Shown here: positions 1-8,072 of the stretch, piece by piece | How the letters are laid out: the number at the start of each line of letters is the position of its first letter | How positions within the stretch are numbered: position 1 is the first letter of the stretch | Assembly: GCA_011364925.1 (NCBI GenBank) | Contig: RDOA01000025.1 | Span: 1 to 49,261 of the forward strand | Direction: 5' to 3' | Source: Promethearchaeota archaeon | GTDB lineage: Archaea > Asgardarchaeota > Lokiarchaeia > Sigyniarchaeales > SOKP01 | Length of the DNA: 49,261 bases | The notes under the pieces: model-generated | Databases searched by the model: none | What the model was told of the DNA's origin: nothing | Seen by the model: the letters and a program-made list of their open reading frames with translations, nothing else | Made by a program: the position numbers and the translations under genes

Positions 1-211
1 ACGAAAATCCCATAGCAGCATCAGCCAAATCACAATAAACTCCTCCGTGTAGAGTTCGCATTGGATTCCAGTATTTTTCTGTTATATCCATTTCGATAGT
101 TGTGCACCCATCGCAAAAGTTGGTGACTCGAAATCCCAACAATTGAGCAATGGGAGGTGGCGAAACCTTGCCGTGAATCATATCTTCAAGATATCGTTGA
201 TATACATTCAT
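1..211 (-). CDS. PaaI-family hotdog thioesterase (N-terminal part, cut by window edge)
   Basis: Reading the minus strand from the ATG at 211 gives about 70 residues that run off the left edge of the window. The segment NPMRTLHGGVYCDLADAAMG is the classic PaaI-type hotdog signature, where the HGG turn and the acidic residue of the following helix form the acyl-CoA thioesterase active site. Family members hydrolyse acyl- or aryl-CoA esters in the cytoplasm. The start is well supported by a Shine-Dalgarno AAGGAGGT (plus-strand 221-228) with 9 bases between it and the ATG. The C-terminal half is outside the window, so substrate class cannot be judged. Confidence 0.85.
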   Translation of the reverse strand, partial: MNVYQRYLEDMIHGKVSPPPIAQLLGFRVTNFCDGCTTIEMDITEKYWNPMRTLHGGVYCDLADAAMGFS

Positions 212-220
212 TTGATCTAA

Positions 221-229
221 ACCTCCTTG
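221..229 (-). promoter_or_regulatory. Shine-Dalgarno site of the thioesterase gene
   Basis: The minus strand reads CAAGGAGGT just upstream of the ATG at 211. It is a strong match to the archaeal anti-Shine-Dalgarno and fixes the start of the cut gene. Confidence 0.7.
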
Positions 230-379
230 AGGGATGTAATAATGTGTTGTTTTTTATAATTTCTATTTTTATTCATAATTTTTAAGAATTAACCCTTAGA
301 TAATTCAGTTTTATATCATAAGATATCTTAAAGTATAGTAAAACCGTTAGATGAGAATAACTAAACAGAGGGAGTCATT

Positions 380-565
380 TTGCCAGAATATGAAGTTAAA
401 GTAAAGTTTTTTATCTTTCCGTATCGAAAATTTAAAATAAATGCTTCTACTGAAGAGGAAGCAAGAAAAGTTGTCAATGATCAAGCTCAACACATAATTG
501 ATACCTTAGATTTCGAGATATCCAGTATTAAGGCAAAAAAGTACCTCATGGATGAGTTTCTGTGA
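380..565 (+). CDS. small conserved-looking protein of unknown function (61 aa)
   Basis: The reading frame opens with TTG, preceded by the purine-rich AGAGGGAG (367-374), a reasonable ribosome binding site. The product is a charged 61-residue soluble protein. It has a beta-rich N-terminus (YEVKVKFFIFPYRKFKI), an acidic stretch STEEEARKVV that should begin a helix, and another strand-like part near the end. The arrangement resembles small beta-alpha-beta domains, but I do not recognise a family. No signal peptide or membrane segment is visible. It lies 48 bp upstream of the MFS exporter on the same strand and may be co-transcribed with it. Confidence 0.55.
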   Translation: MPEYEVKVKFFIFPYRKFKINASTEEEARKVVNDQAQHIIDTLDFEISSIKAKKYLMDEFL

Positions 566-613
566 ACATATTTTAACTGTATTTCAAACTATATGAGTAA
601 TACTTAAAAGAAA

Positions 614-1897
614 ATGGAAGAACAACCAACTTCGAAAACTTTAGGACATTTTTTTATCATTTTTGGAGGCCACGCATTCTCTTTTTTCGCTTCTTTAATA
701 GTACAATTTATTGTAATATGGTGGATTACAGTTGAGACTTCAAGCGTTTTTTATCTGACATTCGTCACATTCTGCACTTTTCTACCTCAAGTATTTATAG
801 TGCTATTTGCAGGTGTTTTCTCTGATATGTTAAATCGTAAACTAATTTTAATAACAACAAACATTTTACTGCTTATATCTACCATTGTTTTGATCTTTCT
901 TCTCTCTCTTGGCATATCTGTATTTGGTTTTATTTTAATTGTTTTAATTTTCAGAAGTATCATCCAAGCTTTTTACCAACCCACATTTTTTGCGATTTTT
1001 CCCTCAATGGTTCCACAAAAACATATAGGGAGAATTAATGGATTTATTTACTTTCTAGTTTATGTCATACAGATTTTTGCTCCCTCATATGCTTCTCGAA
1101 TGAGTTTATTTTTTCCATTTAACCAAATTCTTTGGATTGAAGTATTTGCTATAGGAAACGCATTAATTCCTTTATTCTTGCTAAAAATACCTAAGGTCAA
1201 AGAAAAGAAACAAATATCAGAGAATCGAAAGGAGGATCACTTTATAGTCTCTTTTTTTAAGCAATTTGTAGAAGGACTTAAAGGTTTAGTCGCAATTCCA
1301 GGTATTTTGTTACTCTTTATAACCATATTTGTTTTAGAATTTTTCGTTGGAATATTTTGGCCTTTTCGAATTTATTTAATTGAAATTACTCATGGTGGGT
1401 CAATCCCCGAATATTCATTACTTTTTACATTCGCATTTGTAGGCGTATTCATAGGAAGTAATATATTCGTTATCAAGAAATATTGGAACCCTGCGTTATT
1501 ATTTTTCTTTATATCTATCCTCTTGGTATTTCTTGGAGATTTAGTATTTATCCTCGCTCCTTATCAATCATTTGGACTCATTTTCTTTACCCAAATTGTT
1601 ATAGGTTTTTCATTAGTTTTCGTTTACTCAATGATCCCAACGTTTATTCAATCTACAGTACCAAAAAACAAAATAGGAAGGTTAGGTTCCATCTATTTGG
1701 CTATAACTTCCTCTGCTTCACTTTTAGGTACTTTTTTGGCGACAAAATTATTACTGATGATTCTTGATATTGAATTCCTCCTTTTAATTACATCGATCTT
1801 AGGAGTTGTATTCGCAATTACTTTATATATTGTAAGTCGAATTATAAAACTCAAAAATCTCAACTATACATTCCTTAATAAAAACGAGCATAACTAA
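614..1897 (+). CDS. MFS transporter, MFS_3/drug-efflux type (427 aa)
   Basis: The protein is almost entirely hydrophobic, with about 12 predicted membrane helices. A typical MFS loop after helix 2 (FAGVFSDMLNRKLILI, matching the G-x3-D-x2-N/G-R-K/R motif) marks it as a major facilitator. Length and overall look match the MFS_3 group (macrolide and enterobactin exporters), so export of a small organic compound is likely; the substrate is unknown. There is no clear Shine-Dalgarno before the ATG. The end overlaps the convergent flavodoxin-like gene by 4 bp, so the two stop codons share bases. Confidence 0.85.
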   Translation: MEEQPTSKTLGHFFIIFGGHAFSFFASLIVQFIVIWWITVETSSVFYLTFVTFCTFLPQVFIVLFAGVFSDMLNRKLILITTNILLLISTIVLIFLLSLGISVFGFILIVLIFRSIIQAFYQPTFFAIFPSMVPQKHIGRINGFIYFLVYVIQIFAPSYASRMSLFFPFNQILWIEVFAIGNALIPLFLLKIPKVKEKKQISENRKEDHFIVSFFKQFVEGLKGLVAIPGILLLFITIFVLEFFVGIFWPFRIYLIEITHGGSIPEYSLLFTFAFVGVFIGSNIFVIKKYWNPALLFFFISILLVFLGDLVFILAPYQSFGLIFFTQIVIGFSLVFVYSMIPTFIQSTVPKNKIGRLGSIYLAITSSASLLGTFLATKLLLMILDIEFLLLITSILGVVFAITLYIVSRIIKLKNLNYTFLNKNEHN

Positions 1898-2304
1898 GCT
1901 TCTTCTGTATCCCGTATATTCCAAAATATAATTTCCTTAGAAATCCCACCATTTTTCTTAATTGATTCTGCAATCTGAGCTTCTGTCTCCCCGTAGTTTT
2001 GTGTATATGTAAAATTACAGCTTACATTTTTATCCTTTATTCCTATATTCTCAATAAGTTTTATTATGGCAGGTGCTGGTTTCCCAGCCCATATAGGTCC
2101 GCATACTATTAAATTATTATATTTTTCGATATTAATCTGCTTTGCTTTCTTAGCTAAGCGTTTTTTTCTTAAGAAAAACTGGAACACACGAAGCATTGTA
2201 CCCGGGTTAAATTCAATAAGATCATAATTCTTTGCTTGGGCTATATTGGTTGCAATCCCTTCATTATTTCCAAATATTGAATAATATATTACTAAGGTAT
2301 CCAC
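1894..2304 (-). CDS. flavodoxin-domain protein (136 aa)
   Basis: The N-terminus VIYYSIFGNNEGIATNIAQA is a flavodoxin phosphate-binding loop after the first strand, and LIVCGPIWAGKPAPAIIKLI matches the second FMN-contacting loop (GxPIWAGxPAP). Such proteins bind FMN and act as one-electron carriers or as small menaquinone/protoporphyrinogen-type reductases. At 136 residues it is close to the shortest flavodoxins. The start codon is GTG at 2304. It converges on the MFS gene with a 4-bp overlap. Confidence 0.75.
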   Translation of the reverse strand: MDTLVIYYSIFGNNEGIATNIAQAKNYDLIEFNPGTMLRVFQFFLRKKRLAKKAKQINIEKYNNLIVCGPIWAGKPAPAIIKLIENIGIKDKNVSCNFTYTQNYGETEAQIAESIKKNGGISKEIIFWNIRDTEEA

Positions 2305-2397
2305 TTTTACTCAAATCTTTTTATATATTTTGATTAGATTCAAAATAATATCAAATTAGACAAATTTATAAATTTTTTTTAGTCCAATATTTGATAT

Positions 2398-2412
2398 TCA
2401 TCCCTAGGATGA
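2398..2412 (-). terminator. short hairpin downstream of the universal stress gene
   Basis: TCATCC-CTA-GGATGA forms a 6-bp stem with a 3-base loop, 29 bp past the stop of the stress-protein gene on the minus strand. The minus-strand sequence beyond it contains mixed A and T runs. It could be a weak terminator. The same CCCTAGG core occurs in the hairpin at 3084-3105, so a protein-binding site is also possible. Confidence 0.3.
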
Positions 2413-2440
2413 TTTAAAATAAAAAGTGAAAAATAAAAAA

Positions 2441-2899
2441 TCATTTAACGATTAAAACGTCTACATCCACATGATTCATTACATATTCTGGAACCGTACC
2501 AACAATAGTACGCCTTAATTTTGAGTGTTTCCCTCCGCAACCTAAAACAACGAGATCAAAATTTTCTTCTTTGACCTTTTCCTCAATGTAATACTCGGGA
2601 CCAAAATCGAAAATCCTTCGAATTTCGACTTTTAACCCTTTATCCTCGAATTTTGCTTGAACATCCTCCAATTGTTTCGTTCCTTCCTTAACTATATCGT
2701 TGTGAATCTCGTAGCTTAGATTTGCATCGATTTTTCCTACAAATGTGGGCGTTAATTCCGTGATGTGGTGTAAAAACGAATGAAACACTACTACTTCAGC
2801 GTTAGTTTCCTTTTGAATCTCTATTACTTTATCTACTGCTTTCATAGCGTTTTCAGATTTATCAATACCTAACAATATTTTCTTAAACATTTTTAGCAT
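2441..2899 (-). CDS. universal stress protein, UspA family (152 aa)
   Basis: The N-terminal KKILLGIDKSENAMKAV and C-terminal VVLGCGGKHSKLRRTIVGTV are the two ends of the UspA nucleotide-binding fold. The usual ATP motif G-x2-G-x9-G-S/T appears here as G-x2-G-x10-G-T, with one extra residue, so ATP binding is likely but not certain. These proteins are soluble dimers induced in stress. The ATG at 2890 (fourth codon) is an equally good start and would give MFKKILLGID. The gene is divergent from the Fe-S/AOR operon across a 334-bp control region. Confidence 0.9.
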   Translation of the reverse strand: MLKMFKKILLGIDKSENAMKAVDKVIEIQKETNAEVVVFHSFLHHITELTPTFVGKIDANLSYEIHNDIVKEGTKQLEDVQAKFEDKGLKVEIRRIFDFGPEYYIEEKVKEENFDLVVLGCGGKHSKLRRTIVGTVPEYVMNHVDVDVLIVK

Positions 2900-3083
2900 C
2901 TTATTTATAATTAGTTGTCTAATTACAAGATACGAAACTTCCCGTATAAAGCTCTTTATTATAGATTATTTAGTAGTATTACAATCAATTTTCAACTAAT
3001 AACAATGGATTTGTTAAAATTAATGATTTATAAAAATCAAAAATAAGACCATTTTAATACTTGTGTATTTAAAGAATTAGCTA

Positions 3084-3105
3084 AAAAATACCCCTAGGTA
3101 TTTTT
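3084..3105. promoter_or_regulatory. perfect 9-bp inverted repeat in the divergent usp/AOR control region
   Basis: AAAAATACC-CCTA-GGTATTTTT is a perfect inverted repeat with a 4-base spacer. It lies in the 334-bp non-coding stretch between the divergent stress-protein and Fe-S/AOR genes. No gene ends here, so an operator is more likely than a terminator. I see no regulator gene next to it. Confidence 0.4.
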
Positions 3106-3131
3106 ACTTAATTTATTTTTAATTATTACTA

Positions 3132-3166
3132 TTGGTGTTGGTAGAATTTTTATATTACGCACCAAC
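3132..3166 (+). promoter_or_regulatory. candidate promoter and operator of the Fe-S/AOR operon
   Basis: A TATA-like stretch (TTTTTATATTA, about 3147-3157) is enclosed by the inverted repeat GTTGGT (3137-3142) and ACCAAC (3161-3166). A start of transcription about 25 bp downstream of the TATA element would leave a leader of roughly 55 bases before the ATG at 3234. A repressor bound to this repeat would block TATA access; this is inference. Confidence 0.35.
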
Positions 3167-3233
3167 TTAAAACATAATAATTCAGAAAAAAATAATGTCG
3201 TGTTCAGTAAAAGAAGGATAATAAGGGGTTGAA

Positions 3234-3770
3234 ATGGAAAGCGTAAATCAACTGTGGATAAAGAGAATTTATGAAAAGTGTAGCGGATGCAGAAGATGTG
3301 AGATTGCGTGCTCTCTGTATCACGAAGGGAAAATTTGGCCGGAAGCTTCAAGGGTAAGAGTATTTATGTTTGTTCCGGGAGTCGAAATACCTCATCTCTG
3401 CTTTCAATGCGACGATTATCCGTGTGTTCAAGCATGTCCCGAGGAAGCTCTGTCAGTAGACGATCGTACAGGAGCTGTAATCACTGACAAGTCAAAATGT
3501 ACCGCATGTGGAACGTGTATTGATGCCTGTCCTGGAAGAGTACCCCATCTCCATCCTCAACATGATTATATCGTAATTTGTGATTTATGTGGTGGAAATC
3601 CGAAATGTACAGTTAGTTGTCAAGAAGGTAAGTGGGATTCTTTGGTTCTCTTAGAAGGTCAAGATGTTGAATCGGAAAAAGCACCGGCAAACACACCTAA
3701 GAATCTCACCTACGAAACTGCAAAAGCAGTATTGGGTGAAAAAACGACGGAAGAGGTGTATGAATGGTGA
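3234..3770 (+). CDS. AOR-associated ferredoxin-like subunit with four [4Fe-4S] sites (178 aa)
   Basis: Sixteen cysteines form four cluster motifs: C16-x2-C-x2-C-x3-C26, C56-x2-C-x4-C-x3-C68, C89-x2-C-x2-C-x3-C99 and C116-x2-C-x5-C-x3-C129. This matches the polyferredoxin partner found with tungsten aldehyde oxidoreductases (AorA- and YdhY-like proteins), which passes electrons from the tungsten subunit to a soluble or membrane carrier. There is no signal peptide, so it acts in the cytoplasm. The gene overlaps the AOR gene by 7 bp and carries that gene's ribosome binding site GAGGTG (3753-3758), so the two should be translationally coupled. Confidence 0.88.
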   Translation: MESVNQLWIKRIYEKCSGCRRCEIACSLYHEGKIWPEASRVRVFMFVPGVEIPHLCFQCDDYPCVQACPEEALSVDDRTGAVITDKSKCTACGTCIDACPGRVPHLHPQHDYIVICDLCGGNPKCTVSCQEGKWDSLVLLEGQDVESEKAPANTPKNLTYETAKAVLGEKTTEEVYEW

Positions 3771-5641
3771 ATGGTTATGCAGGAAAATTTCTAGAAATTG
3801 ATCTAACAAATAAAAAAGTTAGTAAAATCACCATTCCAGATAGAATTCTCCAGGATTACATCGGAGGAAGAGGATTAGGAGTAAAAATTTTATGGGATAG
3901 ACTTGGAAATAGGTGGGAGTCAATTGATCCTTTAGGTCCTGAAAATATTTTACTTATGCTTACTGGTCCTTTAACGGGCTATTTCCTTGGTGCTAGAATT
4001 TGCGTAACTGGAAAATCCCCTCAGGGTAATGGAATTATAGGTTCAACAGTCGCTGGAGAATTTGGCGTGGAGTTGAAATGTGCCGGTTATGACGGAATTA
4101 TTTTTACGGGAAAAGCTGAAAAGCCGAGTTACGTATTCATTTGTGACGATAAAGTAGAAATTAAAGACGCTTCACACATATGGGGAAAAACTAGCAGAGA
4201 ATCTATGCGTTATCTTGTAAAAGATTCGATTAGCGACATCAAAAAGATCCATCCTAATTTTGGGGAGTTTAAGGAACCTTCCGTTCTCTATATAGGTCCT
4301 GCTGGAGAAAATAAGTCCCGGGTTGCTTCTGTAGAAGCAAAATATGCGCATGCAGCTGGTTACGGAGGATATGGTGGCGTAATGGGCTCGAAAAACTTGA
4401 AAGCTGTAGTAGTAAAAGGTTTTAGATACTTGCCCGATGTAGCTGATCAAGATAAAATGCTCGAACTATCGCAGGAATTTGCAGATAATTGCTTTAGGAT
4501 AGAGTTTTTTAGACGTTGGGGTACGGGATCGGGAGGCTATACATTTGGTCATGACTCAAGTTCAGAACCCGTTAGAAATTGGCAGGAAGAATGGCATAAT
4601 GAGAAAAGTTATAAAGGCGAAGAATTCGATAAATTTTGGGTAAAGAAGTACTGGGGAGATTACGGTTGTCCCGTTACGTGCCTAAAATTAGCGGTGTTAA
4701 GAGAGGGAAAGTACGCTGGAGCAGTCTGTGACAACCCCGATTACGAGCTTGAAGCGTTTCTGGGGGCTAATTTAGGCATTTTTTCACCAGAGCAGAACAT
4801 TTATCTCTCCTATATCATAGAAGAATTAGGATTTTGTGGTATTCAAGGTGGGGCAATTTTGGGATTTGCTGGAGAATTATTCCAAAGAGGTATCCTTTCA
4901 AAAGAAGATTTAGGAGGAATAAACCTTGAATGGGGAAATGTTGATGCGTTTGCCGAACTAGCTAGAAAAATTGCGTTTAGAGAAGGTATAGGAGATATAT
5001 TAGCAGAAGGAATATATCGAGCGGCTTTGAAATTGGAACAAATGAAAAAAACAGAAGTTCTCAAATACGCTATTCATCTTAAAGGCATGGCAATAGGAGC
5101 TCATGGCCTTAAAAGCGGCAAAGACATGGTTACGCAAACTCCGATTGGATATAGCGTGTCAGTTCAAGCAGGAGACCACACATCGTCAGCAGCTCTTCCT
5201 ATTGATGGAGATGGAAGCGAATTATACTCAATTCTCAGCGATTCTGGAGTGTATTGCTTTTTTACCACTTTTACCCTAGAATTTGATCAAATTGCAAGTT
5301 TCTATCGCGCCGTTACAGGTTGGGAATTACAAAATGAAAGCTGGTTCAACGAAAAAGGGTTAAGAATTCTACAATTACAGAGAACCGTGGCATTGCTTGG
5401 AGGTCCGGACGCGGAGTGGCGATCAAAGCAAGATGATACTTTACCTTCTAGGTTTTGGGAACCTCTCCCCTCGGGACCATATAAAGGAGAATCAATAGAC
5501 AAAATCGAATTCGAGCAATTAAAATCCGAATATTACTTAGCGGTTGGGTGGAACGAAGAAGGTGTACCCTCTTCTGAAATATTGCAAAAATTAGATTTAA
5601 GAGATGTTGAATTAAAACTTAAAAAAGAGGGCTTTTTATAA
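3764..5641 (+). CDS. tungsten-dependent aldehyde:ferredoxin oxidoreductase (625 aa)
   Basis: Full-length AOR-family protein. GGRGLGVKIL (about 34-43), TGPLTGYFLGARICVTGKSP and AGYGGYGGVMGSKNLKAVVVKG are the N-terminal domain signatures that bind the bis-pterin tungsten cofactor. The enzyme would oxidise an aldehyde to the acid in the cytoplasm and pass electrons through its [4Fe-4S] cluster. In the known P. furiosus enzyme that cluster is held by C-x2-C-x3-C plus a distant Cys. Here the site reads D299-x2-C302-x3-C306, with C498 as the distant ligand (DSGVYC), so the first Cys is Asp. The pterin motifs DxxGLD/DxxGLC are also divergent. Together with the four-cluster partner this points to a two-subunit AOR subgroup; the aldehyde is unknown. 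Confidence 0.92.
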   Translation: MVNGYAGKFLEIDLTNKKVSKITIPDRILQDYIGGRGLGVKILWDRLGNRWESIDPLGPENILLMLTGPLTGYFLGARICVTGKSPQGNGIIGSTVAGEFGVELKCAGYDGIIFTGKAEKPSYVFICDDKVEIKDASHIWGKTSRESMRYLVKDSISDIKKIHPNFGEFKEPSVLYIGPAGENKSRVASVEAKYAHAAGYGGYGGVMGSKNLKAVVVKGFRYLPDVADQDKMLELSQEFADNCFRIEFFRRWGTGSGGYTFGHDSSSEPVRNWQEEWHNEKSYKGEEFDKFWVKKYWGDYGCPVTCLKLAVLREGKYAGAVCDNPDYELEAFLGANLGIFSPEQNIYLSYIIEELGFCGIQGGAILGFAGELFQRGILSKEDLGGINLEWGNVDAFAELARKIAFREGIGDILAEGIYRAALKLEQMKKTEVLKYAIHLKGMAIGAHGLKSGKDMVTQTPIGYSVSVQAGDHTSSAALPIDGDGSELYSILSDSGVYCFFTTFTLEFDQIASFYRAVTGWELQNESWFNEKGLRILQLQRTVALLGGPDAEWRSKQDDTLPSRFWEPLPSGPYKGESIDKIEFEQLKSEYYLAVGWNEEGVPSSEILQKLDLRDVELKLKKEGFL

Positions 5642-5720
5642 AATTTATAAAAATGGACTCCTATAATCTTTTATTTTTTAGAATTAATCCTATCTCATAT
5701 AAAATTTGTCAAAATGTTCT

Positions 5721-6329
5721 ATGACGGTGTCTATTATCGTGAAGATTTTCTCGAGAGGAATGGCAGGTTTAATAATATTTGTTGGTACTGTTCAATGGTT
5801 AATGATGATCTTAATATCAGAAAGTTTTCAACCCAGCTATAACAGTTCTTTACATTATGTTAGCTCTTTGGGGGTTGGTACGACTGCTCTTGCTTATAAT
5901 CTTTCAATCATAATATTTGGTTTGAGCTTGATCCTATCGTCCATAATCCTCTACAAAGCATTGAGTATCAAATTATTCACTTCGTTATTACTTATTACTG
6001 GAATATTCATAATAGGAGTAGGAGTATTTCCCGAGGATTCAAGGCCTATGCATGGTTACGTCACTGCTTTTGCATTTATTTTTGCAGTTTCACTTCCTAT
6101 TATCTCTTTTAAAATGCTAAAACGCCCCTTTTCCTATATTTCAATTGTAATAGGTTTAATTACTCTCACATTGTTAATATTTTTCTTTCCATACTTGGGA
6201 TTACCCGCAGAATCAACTACCACCATATTAGGATTAGCAAAGGGAACTATGGAGCGGTTAGTTATTTATCCTCTTTTAATTTGGATGATAAGCTTCAGTG
6301 TTTCATTATTGCAACCTAACACGAAGTAA
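5721..6329 (+). CDS. DUF998 family membrane protein
   Basis: About six predicted membrane helices and the family hallmarks ASSLG-like YVSSLGVGTTA near the start, a central FPEDSRPMHGYVTAFAF, and the C-terminal GTMERLVIYPLLIW support DUF998. The function of this family is unknown. I prefer the ATG at 5721; the frame can also begin at TTG 5706 (five residues longer). Neither start has a Shine-Dalgarno. It follows the AOR gene by about 80 bp on the same strand, but nothing in the sequence ties it to aldehyde metabolism. Confidence 0.8.
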   Translation: MTVSIIVKIFSRGMAGLIIFVGTVQWLMMILISESFQPSYNSSLHYVSSLGVGTTALAYNLSIIIFGLSLILSSIILYKALSIKLFTSLLLITGIFIIGVGVFPEDSRPMHGYVTAFAFIFAVSLPIISFKMLKRPFSYISIVIGLITLTLLIFFFPYLGLPAESTTTILGLAKGTMERLVIYPLLIWMISFSVSLLQPNTK

Positions 6330-6366
6330 AATTCATTTTTTTTTATATTTTAATTTTTAATTATCC

Positions 6367-6384
6367 TTAGAGAATGCTCTCTAA
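6367..6384. terminator. hairpin between convergent genes
   Basis: TTAGAGA-ATGC-TCTCTAA is a perfect 7-bp stem with a 4-base loop between the convergent DUF998 gene (stop 6329) and the 233-residue gene (stop at 6436). Its place and symmetry fit a two-way terminator. A second palindrome, TGAATCA-T-TGATTCA (6424-6438), overlaps the stop codon of the minus-strand gene. Confidence 0.45.
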
Positions 6385-6435
6385 TTTGAAAAATTGAGTT
6401 TTAAAAAATATTTATCTAAAAAATGAATCATTGAT

Positions 6436-7137
6436 TCAATCAGAAGAAATTTTAGCTTTTAAAGTGGTTTCTTCGAGCAAGTTTTGGTATATTTCGTTAG
6501 CTCTACGTTTGATTAAATCTCTTTTTTGGGCCTTGCCTCTTTTAGAATTATAAAATCTATCCATGGCAAACCTTCGCCACTTTTTTTTCCAAGCCGGGAA
6601 ACCTGTTTTAACATAACGCTCCCGATTTGGAAAATCTTGACATACCCAGTTAAATAAAATAAAATATCTCTGAATACCGGAGTCTGTTGTAAGATTAGGA
6701 GAGCGTACTCCCAATTTTCGAAGGTGTTGAATAAACCTCCCTTCCACGGCTTCTTGTAGCTTTCCTTCAACAATTGCCGGCTCGTAATATATCTCATTCT
6801 CTTCGAAATATTCCCTAACTAAGTCAAAACAATTACCACGGCAGAGAAGTATCCTATCTCCTTTGCGGTGATTTAGTGTTTTAAGCCCGTCAATAATTAC
6901 CTTAAGAATTCGTTTCTTAGGCTGATCGTCGTCCTTGTTCTCTTCATTATAGAGCCCAACAGGAATCGATCGAAAAATAGTTTTTCCCGTGCTCGCGTCT
7001 CGTAAGCCAATAAAGGCATCCCCGACGAGATCACCCGTCCCAGCATCATCAATTTCTATTGTCCTTCCCTTCCACTCGCTGGGATTTATAGTGGACTGGC
7101 ACGATACTTGATCGTCTTTTTCTGTTTCTGTCTTCAT
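6436..7137 (-). CDS. unknown protein with an acidic IDDAG motif, possibly RNase H-like fold (233 aa)
   Basis: I do not recognise a named family. Residues 26-44 (TIEIDDAGTGDLVGDAFIG) look like the first strand of an RNase H-type fold, where a D-x-G turn begins the active site as in RNase HII (DEAG). D30 and D31 are candidate metal ligands. The middle (GDRILLCRGNCFDLVREYFEEN) looks like an alternating strand/helix core. The last 60 residues are very basic (KKKWRRFAMDRFYNSKRGKAQKRDLIKRR), which fits nucleic-acid binding. It has no signal peptide. It stands alone between a divergent spacer and the DUF998 gene. A nuclease role is inference only. Confidence 0.6.
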   Translation of the reverse strand: MKTETEKDDQVSCQSTINPSEWKGRTIEIDDAGTGDLVGDAFIGLRDASTGKTIFRSIPVGLYNEENKDDDQPKKRILKVIIDGLKTLNHRKGDRILLCRGNCFDLVREYFEENEIYYEPAIVEGKLQEAVEGRFIQHLRKLGVRSPNLTTDSGIQRYFILFNWVCQDFPNRERYVKTGFPAWKKKWRRFAMDRFYNSKRGKAQKRDLIKRRANEIYQNLLEETTLKAKISSD

Positions 7138-7276
7138 TAATAATGTGAAAGGTTGAGATCATAAATACATTTCGGTTTTATTTTGTAAAGTTCGTCTAAT
7201 TTTATGGGATTTCAATGGGTGAAAAAATTATTAAAAAAAATACAAATTATCTATGAGATGTAAGCAAGAGATAAGA

Positions 7277-8053
7277 TTAAATTTTCCGTGCGACGGTTAA
7301 AATCCGCCTTAAATTGTCGAGTATAGGGAGGTATCTTTTTGCCTCCATAATCCATGTAAATGCACCATCTCTTCCCATATCTTTGATTAACACTTTCTTT
7401 AATTCTATAGTTTTCTGATAAACTTTTCTTTGACGTTCCTTCCAACCTGACGTTTCGATATAGGATATTACATTAAATCCTGCATCTCGAAGATAAGAGC
7501 GGTAATCATTGATTTTTTGCGATGTCTTATTTTCCCAAGTTGTAAATACGAAATGTGCATCTGGACATAAGACTCTTGCGGCTTCTTTGAATACTACTAG
7601 GGGATCAGGGATAAAAGAAATAACATCAACACTCAAAGCACCATCAAAACTGTTTTCAGGAAAGTCTAAAGCATACATGTCCCCTACTCGAAAATCTACT
7701 GTTCCTTCAATATTGAAATTTGATAAACGCTGTTTAGCTTGATCAATCGCATTCTCAGAGAGATCGATTCCCACATAATTTGCTCCTGTTTCGCGTGCGA
7801 TCCACAATCCCGGTCCCCCTCTGCCACAACCCATATCAAGGATTTTTTTCCCCCGAGATACTTTAAGATCTTCAGCAATGGTTCGTAGATCAGTTAATGT
7901 AACAAAACTATCTGGATTTGCTTCTTCCGGATAGTCTTCTTTATATACTTCCCGGAATATGTTTCTATACGACTCACTTCTTTCTTTTCTAAAGACATTT
8001 TCAAATAGAATCTTTAAATTCTCTAAAGCCTTCTCCTCAATCTTTTCATTCAT
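7277..8053 (-). CDS. class I SAM-dependent methyltransferase (258 aa)
   Basis: Residues 70-98 (KILDMGCGRGGPGLWIARETGANYVGIDLSE) hold motif I (LDMGCGRGG) that binds S-adenosylmethionine and the acidic end of strand 2 (GIDLS). FDGALSVDVISFIPDP is the post-motif strand 4. The fold resembles small-molecule methyltransferases of the UbiE/Methyltransf_11 type. The gene lies 19 bp downstream of the ATC-hydrolase-like gene on the same strand, so both probably share a transcript and perhaps a substrate. The acceptor is not predictable. Confidence 0.85.
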   Translation of the reverse strand: MNEKIEEKALENLKILFENVFRKERSESYRNIFREVYKEDYPEEANPDSFVTLTDLRTIAEDLKVSRGKKILDMGCGRGGPGLWIARETGANYVGIDLSENAIDQAKQRLSNFNIEGTVDFRVGDMYALDFPENSFDGALSVDVISFIPDPLVVFKEAARVLCPDAHFVFTTWENKTSQKINDYRSYLRDAGFNVISYIETSGWKERQRKVYQKTIELKKVLIKDMGRDGAFTWIMEAKRYLPILDNLRRILTVARKI

Positions 8054-8072
8054 ATCTATTCAACTGTAATAT

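Noticed and set aside
3094-3351. 85-codon minus-strand reading frame over the AOR control region
   Set aside because: It covers the start of the well-supported Fe-S gene on the other strand and most of its upstream control region, and its product has no recognisable pattern.
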